Assembly (NCBI RefSeq): GCF_025345615.1
Contig: NZ_JAODWD010000002.1
Location: 496,001-560,000 of the forward strand
Length of the DNA stretch: 64,000 bases
Source of the DNA: Mycobacterium deserti
Lineage (GTDB): Bacteria; Actinomycetota; Actinomycetes; Mycobacteriales; Mycobacteriaceae
Direction: 5' to 3'
Shown here: piece by piece, positions 8,156-16,578 of the stretch
Position numbering within the stretch: the first letter of the stretch is position 1
How the letters are laid out: each line of letters opens with the position of its first letter
Notes under the pieces: model-generated
What the model was told of the DNA's origin: nothing
The model's input: only the letters and a program-made list of their open reading frames with translations
Database searches by the model: none
Position numbers and translations under genes: made by a program

Positions 8156-9280
8156 TCAGTCGGGCAGGGAATTGGTCAGCCGCTCTGCGGCCGCCAGATA
8201 GTCCTCGATGAACTCGCGGACCACCTCGCGCGCCGGCTTCACCTTGTTCATCAGGCCGACGCCCTGCCCGACGAAATAGGTCGCCAGCGCCTGAGCGCCC
8301 GGATGCCCCTGCGCCGCCAGCACGTCGATGCGCCGGATCACCGGCTCGGCGATCATCGACTGCAGCGGAAGCGGCAGCGGCTTCTGCCCGCCTTCCTGCG
8401 GCAGCCACGCGTCCGTCCAATCCGATTTCAGCTGCCGCGCAGGCTTTCCCGTCCGCCCCGCCGAGCGAATAGTGTCGCGCGACGTCGCCGCCAAGAACTT
8501 CTGCACCGTGTGCGGCGCCGTCTCGGCCTCCTCCGTCGTCAACCAGACCGACCCGGTCCACGCACCCGCGGCGCCCATCGCGACGGCGGCGGCCATCTGC
8601 CTGCCCGTGACGATTCCACCGGCCGCGAGCACCGGGATGTCGCTGCCGATCGCCGCCAGCGCCTCCAGCACCTCGGGGATCAGCACCATCGTCGTCACTT
8701 CGCCGCAGTGGCCGCCCGCCTCGGTGCCCTGCGCGACGATCACGTCCACTCCGGCATGCACCTGCTTGACCGCGTGTTCCTTCGCCCCGACCAGCGCCGC
8801 GACGGGCACACCGTGCCGCTTGCCCGCTTCGATCATGTAGTCCGGCGGCACGCCGAGGGCGTTGGCGATCAGCTTGATCGGATGACTCATCGCGACGTCG
8901 AGCAGTTCCCTGCCGGTGTTGCCCGACAGCGACGCACCACCCATCCGGGCCTGCTCAACCTCGATGCCGTGCGCGGCCAGGACTTCGGCGACGTAGTCCC
9001 TTGCGGTCTGCGGGATGCGCCCGGCGAGGTCGTCGGCGGTCAGCTTCTCGCCCTTACCCTCGTAGGTGGCGGGCACGATCAGGTCGACGCCATAGGGCTT
9101 GCCGCCGACCTGGTCGTCGATCCACGCCAGCTCCTGGTCCAGCTGTGCAGGCGTGTAGGCCGTGCCGCCGAGCACCCCGAAGCCGCCCGCGTTGGTCACC
9201 GCGGCCACGACATCGCGGCAGTGACTGAACGCGAACAGTGGGAAATCGATACCGAACTGCTCGCAGATGGCCGGCTTCAC
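8156..9280 (-). CDS. Nitronate monooxygenase (2-nitropropane dioxygenase family)
   Basis: The 374-aa protein has the FMN-binding TIM-barrel signature of the family: MKPAICEQFGIDFPLF, AVTNAGGFGVLGG, DVIVAQGTEAGGHCGE, PVLAAGGIVTGRQMAAAVAMGAAG. It should oxidise alkyl nitronates, or act as a related FMN oxidoreductase. It is the last gene of a minus-strand run that starts at the small protein gene at 12462, although gene spacing and function give no clear shared pathway. It converges on the F420-type oxidoreductase gene across a strong hairpin. Confidence 0.85.
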   Translation of the reverse strand: MKPAICEQFGIDFPLFAFSHCRDVVAAVTNAGGFGVLGGTAYTPAQLDQELAWIDDQVGGKPYGVDLIVPATYEGKGEKLTADDLAGRIPQTARDYVAEVLAAHGIEVEQARMGGASLSGNTGRELLDVAMSHPIKLIANALGVPPDYMIEAGKRHGVPVAALVGAKEHAVKQVHAGVDVIVAQGTEAGGHCGEVTTMVLIPEVLEALAAIGSDIPVLAAGGIVTGRQMAAAVAMGAAGAWTGSVWLTTEEAETAPHTVQKFLAATSRDTIRSAGRTGKPARQLKSDWTDAWLPQEGGQKPLPLPLQSMIAEPVIRRIDVLAAQGHPGAQALATYFVGQGVGLMNKVKPAREVVREFIEDYLAAAERLTNSLPD

Positions 9281-9293
9281 GCCACCAGTATCA

Positions 9294-10109
9294 CTAAGTC
9301 ACACCGGTCTGCGACAGGAACCCCTCGATCTCGGCGAGCATCTGCCGCCCGTTCAGTAGGGCCGGGTCGTTGTGCCCCACGCCGGGCACCGACAACCATT
9401 TCTTGGGTTCGTTGCCCGCGTCGTACAACCGCCTGCTCAGTTCGCCCGGCACTATGTCGTCGCGGTCCCCCGCGATGACTAACAGCGGCACCCGCACTGA
9501 ACCGATGCGGTCGATCGAGGGATAGCGGTCCAGCAGAAGACGTCGCACCGGCAGCCATGGATAGTGCACAGCGGCCACATCCGGCAGTGACGAGAACGGC
9601 GAACGCAGGATCAACGCCGCCGGCGGGCGCTCCGTCGCCAGGCCGACTGCCACTGCGCCGCCGAGGGATTCACCGAAATAGACGATCTTCTCGATATCTT
9701 GCTGCGCGGCCAGCCACGCCTGAGCGGCGCGCGCATCGGCGGCAAGGCCGCCTTCGGTCGGCTTGCCCGGATTGCCGCCGTAGCCGCGGTAGTCGAACAG
9801 CAAGACCGACAGGCCCATCGTGTTCAACGCCGCGGCCAGTTCGACTCGCATCGACCGGTCGCCGCCGTTGCCGTTGCACACCAGCACCGCCGTATCGGCA
9901 TCCCGAACCGGGAAATACCATGCGCCAAGCGCGATCCCGTCGTCTGACTGCAGGATGACGTCGCTACCGTTAGGCAGGAAAGTCGCAGCGGGCGGCACCG
10001 GACCCGCCGACGGAAAGTAGATCAGCCGCCGCTGCTGCGACCAGATCACCGCGAGCACTCCTGAAGCCACGAGCGTGACGATAACGACAACGATCGCTGC
10101 GCGACGCAT
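9294..10109 (-). CDS. Membrane-anchored alpha/beta hydrolase (BEM46-like)
   Basis: The 271-aa protein has one N-terminal membrane segment (residues 4-23) followed by a serine hydrolase fold. The nucleophile is Ser148 in GESLGG, an acid is likely in VIAGDRDDIVP, and the His is in GVGHND. The layout matches BEM46/YfhR-type hydrolases facing the outside of the membrane. The substrate is unknown. Its start lies immediately after the stop of the epimerase gene (no gap), so it is co-transcribed with it. Confidence 0.8.
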   Translation of the reverse strand: MRRAAIVVVIVTLVASGVLAVIWSQQRRLIYFPSAGPVPPAATFLPNGSDVILQSDDGIALGAWYFPVRDADTAVLVCNGNGGDRSMRVELAAALNTMGLSVLLFDYRGYGGNPGKPTEGGLAADARAAQAWLAAQQDIEKIVYFGESLGGAVAVGLATERPPAALILRSPFSSLPDVAAVHYPWLPVRRLLLDRYPSIDRIGSVRVPLLVIAGDRDDIVPGELSRRLYDAGNEPKKWLSVPGVGHNDPALLNGRQMLAEIEGFLSQTGVT

Positions 10110-11141
10110 CTAGCCCCGCAACGGCGCGAACGCGAACTCCCGCAACCCGTCGCGCGGGTCGACGGCTGCGTGAAAGCCGAGCACCTCGCCGGCGCGCGCG
10201 GGGTCGGCGACGATATGCCGGACGTCGCCGCTGCGGTACTGGCCGGTGACCACGGGCGGCGCCTCGCCGCGTGCTTCGCACAGTTCCGCGGCCACCTCCA
10301 TGATTGAGATCGGCCGTCCCGAGCACACGTTGAAGGCGTCGAATCCGCCGAGCTCCGATTCGACGGCCACGACGTTGACCGCGGCGACGTCGTCGACGTG
10401 GACGAAGTCACGCATCTGTCCGCCATCCTCGAAAACCCTTGGCACGTCCCCGGACTCGAGCTGCGAACGGAAGATCGCCGCTACCCCCGAATACGGTGTG
10501 TCGCGCGGCATGTACGGCCCGTAGACGTTGTGGTAGCGCAGCGCGACGACGGACCCGCCGGTGGCCTCGGCCCACGCCAGCGCGTAGTGCTCCTGGGCGG
10601 TCTTGCTCGCGGCGTACAGGCTGCGCGGCCGAAGCGGCGCGGCCTCGGCGACGAGGCGCCAGTGCACCGGCTCCCCACACACGGGGCACCGGTGCTCGAA
10701 TACGCCGGCATCCAGGTCGGCGCGGGTGCGGGGCGGCGGATCGATCTGCCCGTGCTCGGGGCAGTCGTAGCGGCCTTGCCCGTAGACCACCATCGACGAC
10801 GCGAGCACCAGTCGGGTGCATCCCGCGGCGAACATCTCGGCCAGCAGCACTGTCGTCCCGTAGTCGTTGTGACTGCCGTACGACGGTGCGTCGGCCGCGT
10901 TGACGCCTGCTCCGACCACCGCCGCCTGATGGCACACCACGTCGACGCCTTCCAACAGCGGCGCGATTGCGGCAGCGTCGCGGACGTCGAGCACCCGGCA
11001 GCCGGCCGGGGCTTCGGCGCCGGCCCCGTGCGCGGCGTCGAGCATCGCGTCCACCGCGACCACGTCGTGTCCCGCGTCGCGCAGTGCGGCGGCGATGCGG
11101 GTTCCGATGAAACCGGCCGCGCCGGTCAGCAGGACCCTCAC
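10110..11141 (-). CDS. galE3: NAD-dependent sugar epimerase/dehydratase (GalE3-like) with Cys-rich insert
   Basis: Starting at GTG 11141 the product is 343 aa. It has the extended SDR Rossmann motif GAAGFIG near the N-terminus and the catalytic YAASK. The open frame goes further upstream, but the GTGA overlap with the MTA phosphorylase stop and the Rossmann start (RVLLTGAAGFIG) decide the start. Between them are CPEH and, about 25 residues on, CPVC, which could hold a zinc ion. It matches in position the gene I recall as galE3 (Rv0536). Sugar specificity cannot be told. Confidence 0.8.
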   Translation of the reverse strand: MRVLLTGAAGFIGTRIAAALRDAGHDVVAVDAMLDAAHGAGAEAPAGCRVLDVRDAAAIAPLLEGVDVVCHQAAVVGAGVNAADAPSYGSHNDYGTTVLLAEMFAAGCTRLVLASSMVVYGQGRYDCPEHGQIDPPPRTRADLDAGVFEHRCPVCGEPVHWRLVAEAAPLRPRSLYAASKTAQEHYALAWAEATGGSVVALRYHNVYGPYMPRDTPYSGVAAIFRSQLESGDVPRVFEDGGQMRDFVHVDDVAAVNVVAVESELGGFDAFNVCSGRPISIMEVAAELCEARGEAPPVVTGQYRSGDVRHIVADPARAGEVLGFHAAVDPRDGLREFAFAPLRG

Positions 11142-11914
11142 GGCAGATCGAACGGCAGTTGGACGCCCTCGTGCGGCAGGCAGTGCGTGCACGAATTGAC
11201 CTGGTCTGTATTTTCCACGGCCTCGTGTACGAGCTTCTTGAACGGCACCAGATTGCGCTCGAATTCGGCGAACACGTCGACGGCGCGGACGCCTGCTCCC
11301 GACTCGATACCCGCGTCCAGGTCGGTGACCAGAGCGATCGCGGCATAACACATTTCGAGCTCTCGGGCCAGCACCGCCTCCGGGTAGCCAGTCATGTTGA
11401 CCAGCGTGAAGCCCTGGCCCGCGAACCACTGGCTTTCGGCGCGGGTGGAGAACCGGGGACCCTGCACCACGACCATGGTGCCGCCGTCGACCACACCGGG
11501 CAGGTCGGCCGCGGCCGCGCGCAGCGTCGGGCAGTACGGGTCGGCGAACCCGACGTGAATGCCGCCGGAGTCGAAGTAGGTGTCGTCACGGCCGGAGGTG
11601 CGGTCGACCAGTTGATCGGGCACCACCATCGAACCGGGGCCGAGGTCCGCGGTGAGGCTGCCGACCGCGCACGGCCCGAAGACCCGTCGCACCCCCAACG
11701 CGCGCAGCGCCCACATGTTGGCGCGGTAGGGCACCGTGTGTGGCGAGAATTCGTGCTTGACCCCGTGCCGCGGCAAAAAGGCGACCTCATGCTCGCCGAC
11801 GGCGCCGACGGTGATGGGCGCGCTCGGTGCGCCGTACGGTGTGTCCAAATTGACACTGCGGGCGTCGGATCCGAAGAACGAGTAGAAGCCGCTGCCGCCG
11901 ATGACACCTAACAT
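11138..11914 (-). CDS. mtnP: S-methyl-5'-thioadenosine phosphorylase
   Basis: The 258-aa protein has the purine phosphorylase family 2 layout: LGVIGGSGFY at the N-terminus, FLPRHGVKHEFSPHTVPYRAN, VVVQGPRFSTRAES and the substrate-binding NMTGYPEAVLARELEMCYA. It cleaves methylthioadenosine with phosphate to adenine and methylthioribose-1-phosphate, recycling the polyamine by-product. It corresponds to the recalled Rv0535 next to galE3 and menA. Its stop overlaps the epimerase start. Start at ATG 11914 gives the standard family N-terminus. Confidence 0.9.
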   Translation of the reverse strand: MLGVIGGSGFYSFFGSDARSVNLDTPYGAPSAPITVGAVGEHEVAFLPRHGVKHEFSPHTVPYRANMWALRALGVRRVFGPCAVGSLTADLGPGSMVVPDQLVDRTSGRDDTYFDSGGIHVGFADPYCPTLRAAAADLPGVVDGGTMVVVQGPRFSTRAESQWFAGQGFTLVNMTGYPEAVLARELEMCYAAIALVTDLDAGIESGAGVRAVDVFAEFERNLVPFKKLVHEAVENTDQVNSCTHCLPHEGVQLPFDLP

Positions 11915-11928
11915 GCAGCCATTGTCCG

Positions 11929-12231
11929 TCAGCCCCGGTAGAAGTTGACCGGCGGCAGCGGGCGGATACCGCCGCCGCTGTTGCGGGCGTCGAATCGGAC
12001 CGTGTCGCTCGTTTGCGCACCTAACGTCAGCGTGCCGACCGAGCGGAAGCGGCCGATGACGCCGCTGACCAGGAAGCGGAATCCGTCGTCGGAGGCACGA
12101 ACCCCGACGAGGCGAGCAGGAAATGCTGGTCCCGGGCGGGGCCGTACAGATCGGGCAGCTTGACGCAGACGGGACGCCGCTGTCTCGGTCTTGGTCACGC
12201 GAAGCAGATATCCGTGCAGGACCGCGGCCAA
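11929..12231 (-). pseudogene. Short unidentified ORF, possibly a decayed gene remnant
   Basis: An open frame of 100 codons starts with TTG at 12231 and ends 14 bases before the phosphorylase start. The C-terminal part (FLVSGVIGRFRSVGTLTLGAQTSD...) looks protein-like, but the middle is Arg/Pro-rich. In another frame the same middle bases read KLPDLYGPARDQHFLLASSG, which looks more natural. That pattern suggests one or two frameshifts in an older, longer gene. There is no ATG start. I do not recognise the family. It could still be an expressed small protein. Confidence 0.35.
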
Positions 12232-12243
12232 ACTACTGCGCGC

Positions 12244-12462
12244 TTACGCGTCGGTGATGTCGTCGGCCAGTGTCTTCGACGCGCGTCTGGCCCCGTCACG
12301 GATCTCGAAGACGTCCGTGGCGAAGCCGCCGATGGCGTTCGCGATGTCCTTGACGGCCGTCGTGATGATCGAGGTCACGTCGCCGACGGTCGATGCGCCG
12401 GACTCGACGATCTCCTGCAGGGCGTCCTTGCGGATCTCCGCCTTACTGAGTCGGTCGTCCAT
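12244..12462 (-). CDS. Small conserved hypothetical protein (72 aa)
   Basis: From ATG 12462 the product is [17 protein letters not shown]... with alternating charged and hydrophobic residues, and a central [31 protein letters not shown] that should form an amphipathic helix. No known domain is recognised. The open frame continues upstream to 12630, but those codons are Arg-rich shadow sequence of menA. It is divergent from menA with 44 bases between the starts. The function is unknown. Confidence 0.6.
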   Translation of the reverse strand: MDDRLSKAEIRKDALQEIVESGASTVGDVTSIITTAVKDIANAIGGFATDVFEIRDGARRASKTLADDITDA

Positions 12463-12506
12463 GCGCTCAGTCTGCCACGGTTCGATGCCATGCGAGACTG
12501 ACGCTC

Positions 12507-13382
12507 GTGGCCAGTTTCGCCCAGTGGGTCGAGGGCGCCCGTCCGCGGACGCTGCCCAACGCGATCGCGCCGGTGATCGCTGGCACCGGCGCCGCCGCCT
12601 GGCTGCACGCCGCGTCCTGGTGGAGGGCATTGCTCGCGCTCGTCGTCGCGGTGGCGATGATCGTCGGCGTCAACTACGCCAACGACTACTCCGACGGCAT
12701 CCGCGGCACCGACGATGTGCGGGCGGGGCCGCTGCGCCTCGTCGGATCCCGCTTGGCCACACCGCGATCCGTGCTGACGGCGGCCATCGTGAGCCTCGCG
12801 GTCGCGGCGGTCGCGGGTCTGGTGCTGGCGTGGTTCAGCGCGCCATGGCTGATCGCGGTCGGCGTGGCGTGCATTGCGGGCGCGTGGTTGTACACCGGCG
12901 GTTCGAAGCCGTACGGCTACCTCGGACTCGGCGAGGTCGCGGTGTTCGTGTTCTTCGGTCTTGTCGCGGTGCTCGGAACGCAGTTCACGCAGGCGCTGCG
13001 GATCGACTGGGTCGGCGGCGCGATCGCCGTGGCGATGGGATGCATGTCGTCAGCGGTGCTGGTGGCCAACAATCTGCGCGACATCCCGACCGACAGGGAG
13101 TCGGGCAAGATCACGCTGGCGGTGCGACTCGGAGATGCCCGAACGCGGGTGCTGTATCAATTGCTGCTTGCGGTGGCGTTCGTGCTGACGCTCGCGTTGA
13201 TGCGGGCGACGCCGTGGGCCGCGGTCGGATTCGTGGCGCTTCCGCTGGCAGTGCGGGCCGCTGCGCCGGTGCGCAAGGGCCTCGGCGGCCGGGAGTTGAT
13301 CCCGGTGCTGCGCGACACCGGCCTGACGATGCTGGTGTGGTCCGTGGCCGTCGCGCTCGCTCTTGCGATTTCGGTGCGCTAG
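12507..13382 (+). CDS. menA: 1,4-dihydroxy-2-naphthoate polyprenyltransferase (menaquinone synthesis)
   Basis: The 291-aa UbiA-family membrane protein starts GTG ([22 protein letters not shown]). It carries the first Asp-rich motif [12 protein letters not shown], then VGSRLATP, and the second [14 protein letters not shown]; about eight to nine membrane segments are visible. It attaches the isoprenoid chain to DHNA, the committed membrane step of menaquinone synthesis. The context matches Rv0534c. The last codons (ISVR and stop) are made by a 55-bp palindromic repeat that runs past the stop. Confidence 0.93.
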   Translation: MASFAQWVEGARPRTLPNAIAPVIAGTGAAAWLHAASWWRALLALVVAVAMIVGVNYANDYSDGIRGTDDVRAGPLRLVGSRLATPRSVLTAAIVSLAVAAVAGLVLAWFSAPWLIAVGVACIAGAWLYTGGSKPYGYLGLGEVAVFVFFGLVAVLGTQFTQALRIDWVGGAIAVAMGCMSSAVLVANNLRDIPTDRESGKITLAVRLGDARTRVLYQLLLAVAFVLTLALMRATPWAAVGFVALPLAVRAAAPVRKGLGGRELIPVLRDTGLTMLVWSVAVALALAISVR

Positions 13383-13417
13383 CGGTCGGTGAGCGAACGT
13401 TTGGGCACCGAAATCGC
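13363..13417. terminator. Hairpin at menA 3' end; copy 2 of a 55-bp palindromic repeat
   Basis: A 13-bp perfect stem (GCGATTTCGGTGC 13365-13377 with its complement at 13405-13417) encloses a 27-base loop that contains the menA stop. It stops just before the end of the convergent DUF1214 gene and should act as a terminator. It is 82 percent identical by eye (45/55) to the minus-strand reading of 8097-8151, including the loop, so the two are copies of one element and not chance hairpins. Confidence 0.7.
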
Positions 13418-13419
13418 CA

Positions 13420-14550
13420 TTAGGTGACGGCGGTCGGGGCGTCGACGGTCTTGACCAGATGCACGTCGGGCCGTGCGGGCACCGCGTCGGCGAGAAACCA
13501 GCGACACGCCAGGTTGCCCCGCGGATAGTCCACCGTGGTAATCGAATTCGGATGCCCGGTCATTCCGCGGGAAATGACGACCGTGACCGATCCGTCGGAG
13601 TTCGGCACCGCGCTGGAGCCGTTGACCGACGTGCGGGCGTCGGTGATTCCGGCCATGAACTGGTTCCACACCACCAGGTTCCAGAACCGACACGTCGGGG
13701 GCCGGTGGGTGACGACGAGCGCCTCGTCGTCCTCGAGCACGAAGCTGCCGTAGGCGTAGCACGCGTCGCGCGCCGACCAGCCGAAGTTGGCGTCGGGCAC
13801 CTGGTACGGATCGGCGAATTCGTTTGCCACCTGCGAGATCTCATGGCCCAACTGATGCGCATCGTCAACCCGCACCCCGACTGCCAGCGGCACGATCGCG
13901 AACATGGTGCGCAGCCACGCCGCACTGGCCCGCAACGCCGCCGCGGTGCCTGCATCGCCGTGGCGGATGGGGTCGGGCTCGTCGAGCGCCTCGATCTGCC
14001 AAGACACGGGGCGGCCGATCAGCGGGTCCGCCTGATAGTCGCGGGTCACCAGCACCACGCCGTCGTCAGTGGGGCCATAGTCGAACGAGAAGTTGCCGTC
14101 TGCATCGATGTCGAGGTCGTCGTCGCGGATGAGCGCGACCACCCGGTCCGACCAGGCACCCGGCGACGGCTCGTTGTAGGCGGTCACCGAGAAGTACACG
14201 CTGTCGCCCTTGTTGCCGCTGATTCGGTAGCGGCGCTTCGGGTCGACCGGACACATGAGGTAGTAGGCGTCCGTGTTGTCCCCACCCCACCGGCGGTCGC
14301 GGCGGAACGGCGTGTTCAGCTCCACCCACACCGGCCTGCTCGGCTCGGCGAACAGGTACGTGTCGAACGCGACGCCCAACGTCGTCGCGAGCATGCGGTA
14401 GCCGTCGGCGATGTGGCGGTCGTCGGTGACCGCGCGGTCGCCGTCGAGGAACGTCCGATCGAGGCCGCCCAACGTGTCGAGCAGTTCGCGCCACGCCGTT
14501 GTGGAGTCGTGGTGCGGCGCCGGCTCGCCGGCGACATCGAGGTTGGTCAT
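13420..14550 (-). CDS. DUF1214 domain protein
   Basis: From ATG 14550 the product is 376 aa with no signal peptide (MTNLDVAGEPAPHHDS). It contains the DUF1214 pattern: RRYRISGNKGDSVYFSVTAYNEPSPG, FSFDYGPTDDGVVLVTRDY, CRFWNLVVWNQFMAGITDARTSVNGSS and TVVISRGMTGHPNSITTVDYPRGNLACRWFLADA. The function of this family is unknown; mycobacteria have many copies, often near lipid or steroid genes. It is translationally coupled (ATGA) to the upstream tetR gene and so is probably under its control. The upstream extension to 14967 is shadow sequence. Confidence 0.8.
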   Translation of the reverse strand: MTNLDVAGEPAPHHDSTTAWRELLDTLGGLDRTFLDGDRAVTDDRHIADGYRMLATTLGVAFDTYLFAEPSRPVWVELNTPFRRDRRWGGDNTDAYYLMCPVDPKRRYRISGNKGDSVYFSVTAYNEPSPGAWSDRVVALIRDDDLDIDADGNFSFDYGPTDDGVVLVTRDYQADPLIGRPVSWQIEALDEPDPIRHGDAGTAAALRASAAWLRTMFAIVPLAVGVRVDDAHQLGHEISQVANEFADPYQVPDANFGWSARDACYAYGSFVLEDDEALVVTHRPPTCRFWNLVVWNQFMAGITDARTSVNGSSAVPNSDGSVTVVISRGMTGHPNSITTVDYPRGNLACRWFLADAVPARPDVHLVKTVDAPTAVT

Positions 14551-15122
14551 GCGCCAATGCCTTTCGTGATGAGGAGCGCGGTGTGCTCGACCCAGTCGTC
14601 GTCGAGCGCGTCCCGGCGGGTGAGCAGTCGAAGAAGCGTGATGCCTGCCATCGCCTCGACGACCTCTGCCGCGGTGACATCCGGCCGGACGTCGCCGTCG
14701 GCCATGGCCCGGTCGAGCCGTTCGGTCAGGCCGCGCGACAGGATGTCGGCGAAGCGTTCCAGCAGTGCCGTGTGCAGGGTCGCGTCCGCCGCCATCTCGG
14801 CCACCAGACCGGGCAGCGCAGCACTCGCGGCCGGTGTGGTCAGCACGGCGGCGGTCCGGCGCACCATCTCGCGTACGTCGCCCAGCAGCGATCCGGTGTC
14901 GGGCAGCTCGGTCGCGGTGCCGATGGGGAACACGGCCTCGTGCACGAGATGCGCCTTGCTCGGCCACCGCCGGTAGATGGCCGGCTTGCTGGTGCCGGCC
15001 CGGCGCGCGATCGCGTCGACCGACAGCGAGGCGTACCCCGTTGCGCCGAGCAGTTCGACCGTCGCGTCCAGCACCGCGCTGTCGATGCGGGGATTTCGGG
15101 GTCGCCCAAGTTCTACCGTCAT
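14547..15122 (-). CDS. TetR-family transcriptional regulator
   Basis: From ATG 15122 the product is 191 aa. The N-terminal HTH reads AVLDATVELLGATGYASLSVDAIARRAGTSKPAIYRRWPSKAHLVHEAV, a textbook TetR DNA-binding domain, with a helical ligand domain after it. It is the first gene of an operon with the DUF1214 gene and is divergent from a sulfotransferase gene 28 bases away. A candidate operator sits in that gap, so it probably represses itself and perhaps the sulfotransferase. The longer frame to 15293 lacks family support. Confidence 0.9.
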   Translation of the reverse strand: MTVELGRPRNPRIDSAVLDATVELLGATGYASLSVDAIARRAGTSKPAIYRRWPSKAHLVHEAVFPIGTATELPDTGSLLGDVREMVRRTAAVLTTPAASAALPGLVAEMAADATLHTALLERFADILSRGLTERLDRAMADGDVRPDVTAAEVVEAMAGITLLRLLTRRDALDDDWVEHTALLITKGIGA

Positions 15123-15144
15123 TACGAAACTAACAGTAACATAA
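15122..15144. promoter_or_regulatory. Imperfect inverted repeat, candidate TetR operator
   Basis: TTACGAAACT and AGTAACATAA flank a 3-base centre; 7 of 10 arm positions pair. The element fills nearly the whole 28-base gap between the divergent tetR and sulfotransferase starts, and touches the tetR ATG. Both mRNAs would be leaderless or nearly so. Confidence 0.5.
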
Positions 15145-15150
15145 GTCGCT

Positions 15151-16428
15151 GTGACCGATACCACAGCTCCCGCGCCGGTCGAGCTCGCCGACCTGGCCGA
15201 GCCCCTCTTCCCGCCGGAGGCCGAACCGCTGCGCGCGATGATGGCCTCGATGGCGCCCGACTGTCCGCTGGACGCCGCGGTGCTGCACGCCAAGGCACGG
15301 GCCGAAACCGGACTGGACGACTTCGGCGCCGACGACTACCGCGAGCGCCTGGACGTGTACCTCGCTGCGCTACAGGAGATTCCAGGCCTGCACGGCGCGG
15401 GCGTCGTCAACTTCCACATGCAGTTGCTGCAGTGGCTGAAGAACCGGCTTCTTCTCACCGACCTGCTCGCGCGGCACCCGGAGATCCTCGACATCGAGCT
15501 GTCGCGGCCGATCGTGATCGCGGGCCTTCCACGCACCGGCACCACCCATCTGCATAACCTGCTCGCGGCCGCTTCTAGCTGTTTCCCGGCTCAGCCGGAG
15601 GCCACCTTCCGCACCATCCCGTACTGGGAGAGCAACGAACCGTTCCCGCTGCCGTCGGAGATCGGCATCGAACCGGACCCGCGCCGCACGCGGATGGACG
15701 CGGCCGTGGAGTTCATGAACCTGGTGATGCCGCACTTCGCGCTGATGCACGAGATGACGACCGAGCACGTGCACGAGGAGATTCAGCTGCTGGCCAACGA
15801 CTTCTCGTCGATGCTCTTCGAGACGCTCGGATTCGTGCCGCGCTGGCGCGACTACTACCTGTCGCACGACCAAACGTCGCACTACGAATATCTCGCGACG
15901 CAACTGAAGGCCTTGCAGTACCTGCGGGGCGGGCGGCGCTGGCTGCTCAAGTCGCCCCAGCATCTCGAGCAGTTGCCGGTGCTGGACAAGGTCTTCCCCG
16001 GCGTTGTCGTCGTCGTCACGCACCGCGATCCGGTACCGGTCGCGTTGTCGATGCTCGCGATGCTCACCTACAGCGCGCGCATGCACTGCTCGCCGGTGCC
16101 GGTTGACGGCATCGCGTCGTCGTGGATCGGCCGCCTCGAGCGCATGCTCGACTCGCTGATGCGAGACCGTGCCGTCCTGCCGCCGGAGCGCTCGATCGAT
16201 GTCCGGTTCGACGACTTCATGGCCGACGAATTAGGCATCGCCGCAGCAATTTACGAGCTTGCCGGCGAACCGCTGACCGACGCGGCGCGCCAATCGATGG
16301 CGGACTACCTCGCCCAGCATCGACGCGGTCGGCTCGGCACCGTCGCGACGTCGGCGGAGATGTTCGGCCTCGATCCGGCCGACCTACGACGACGGTTCGC
16401 GCCGTACATCGAGCGCTTCCTGTCCTGA
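15151..16428 (+). CDS. Sulfotransferase family protein
   Basis: The 425-aa protein has the 5'-phosphosulfate-binding loop of PAPS-dependent sulfotransferases, IVIAGLPRTGTTHLHNLLAA (about residues 114-133). A 3'-phosphate region follows further on (WLLKSPQHLEQLPVLDKVFPGVVVVVTHRDPVPVALSMLAML). It would move sulfate from PAPS to an unknown acceptor, perhaps a lipid or sugar. The start is GTG 15151 (VTDTTAPAPVELADLAEPLFP). It is divergent from the tetR/DUF1214 operon and probably shares its operator. Confidence 0.88.
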   Translation: MTDTTAPAPVELADLAEPLFPPEAEPLRAMMASMAPDCPLDAAVLHAKARAETGLDDFGADDYRERLDVYLAALQEIPGLHGAGVVNFHMQLLQWLKNRLLLTDLLARHPEILDIELSRPIVIAGLPRTGTTHLHNLLAAASSCFPAQPEATFRTIPYWESNEPFPLPSEIGIEPDPRRTRMDAAVEFMNLVMPHFALMHEMTTEHVHEEIQLLANDFSSMLFETLGFVPRWRDYYLSHDQTSHYEYLATQLKALQYLRGGRRWLLKSPQHLEQLPVLDKVFPGVVVVVTHRDPVPVALSMLAMLTYSARMHCSPVPVDGIASSWIGRLERMLDSLMRDRAVLPPERSIDVRFDDFMADELGIAAAIYELAGEPLTDAARQSMADYLAQHRRGRLGTVATSAEMFGLDPADLRRRFAPYIERFLS

Positions 16429-16432
16429 GCGG

Positions 16433-16561
16433 TCAAAGGTGGCGCACCAGGCCGACGAGCACGCTCATCAGCAGCCCCACCAGACCGATCGCGGTGACGA
16501 GACCTCCGAAGATGACCATGTCCCGAGCGAAGGCGATCGCAGTCTTGGTCGACGTCCGCAC
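16433..16561 (-). CDS. Small predicted membrane protein (42 aa)
   Basis: GTG 16561 begins a frame of 42 codons: a basic N-terminus (RTSTKTAIAFARDM) and one long hydrophobic stretch (VIFGGLVTAIGLVGLLMSVLVGLV) ending RHL. This is a clean single-pass membrane protein pattern. It lies 17 bases after the ClpN-like gene stop on the same strand, and ends 4 bases from the convergent sulfotransferase stop. No clear Shine-Dalgarno is seen. It may be part of the HTH/ClpN operon. The function is unknown. Confidence 0.5.
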   Translation of the reverse strand: MRTSTKTAIAFARDMVIFGGLVTAIGLVGLLMSVLVGLVRHL

Positions 16562-16578
16562 CGCGTGAATCTATCGGT

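Noticed and set aside
8102-9478. 458-codon plus-strand frame
   Set aside because: Antisense to the nitronate monooxygenase; starts in the hairpin repeat.
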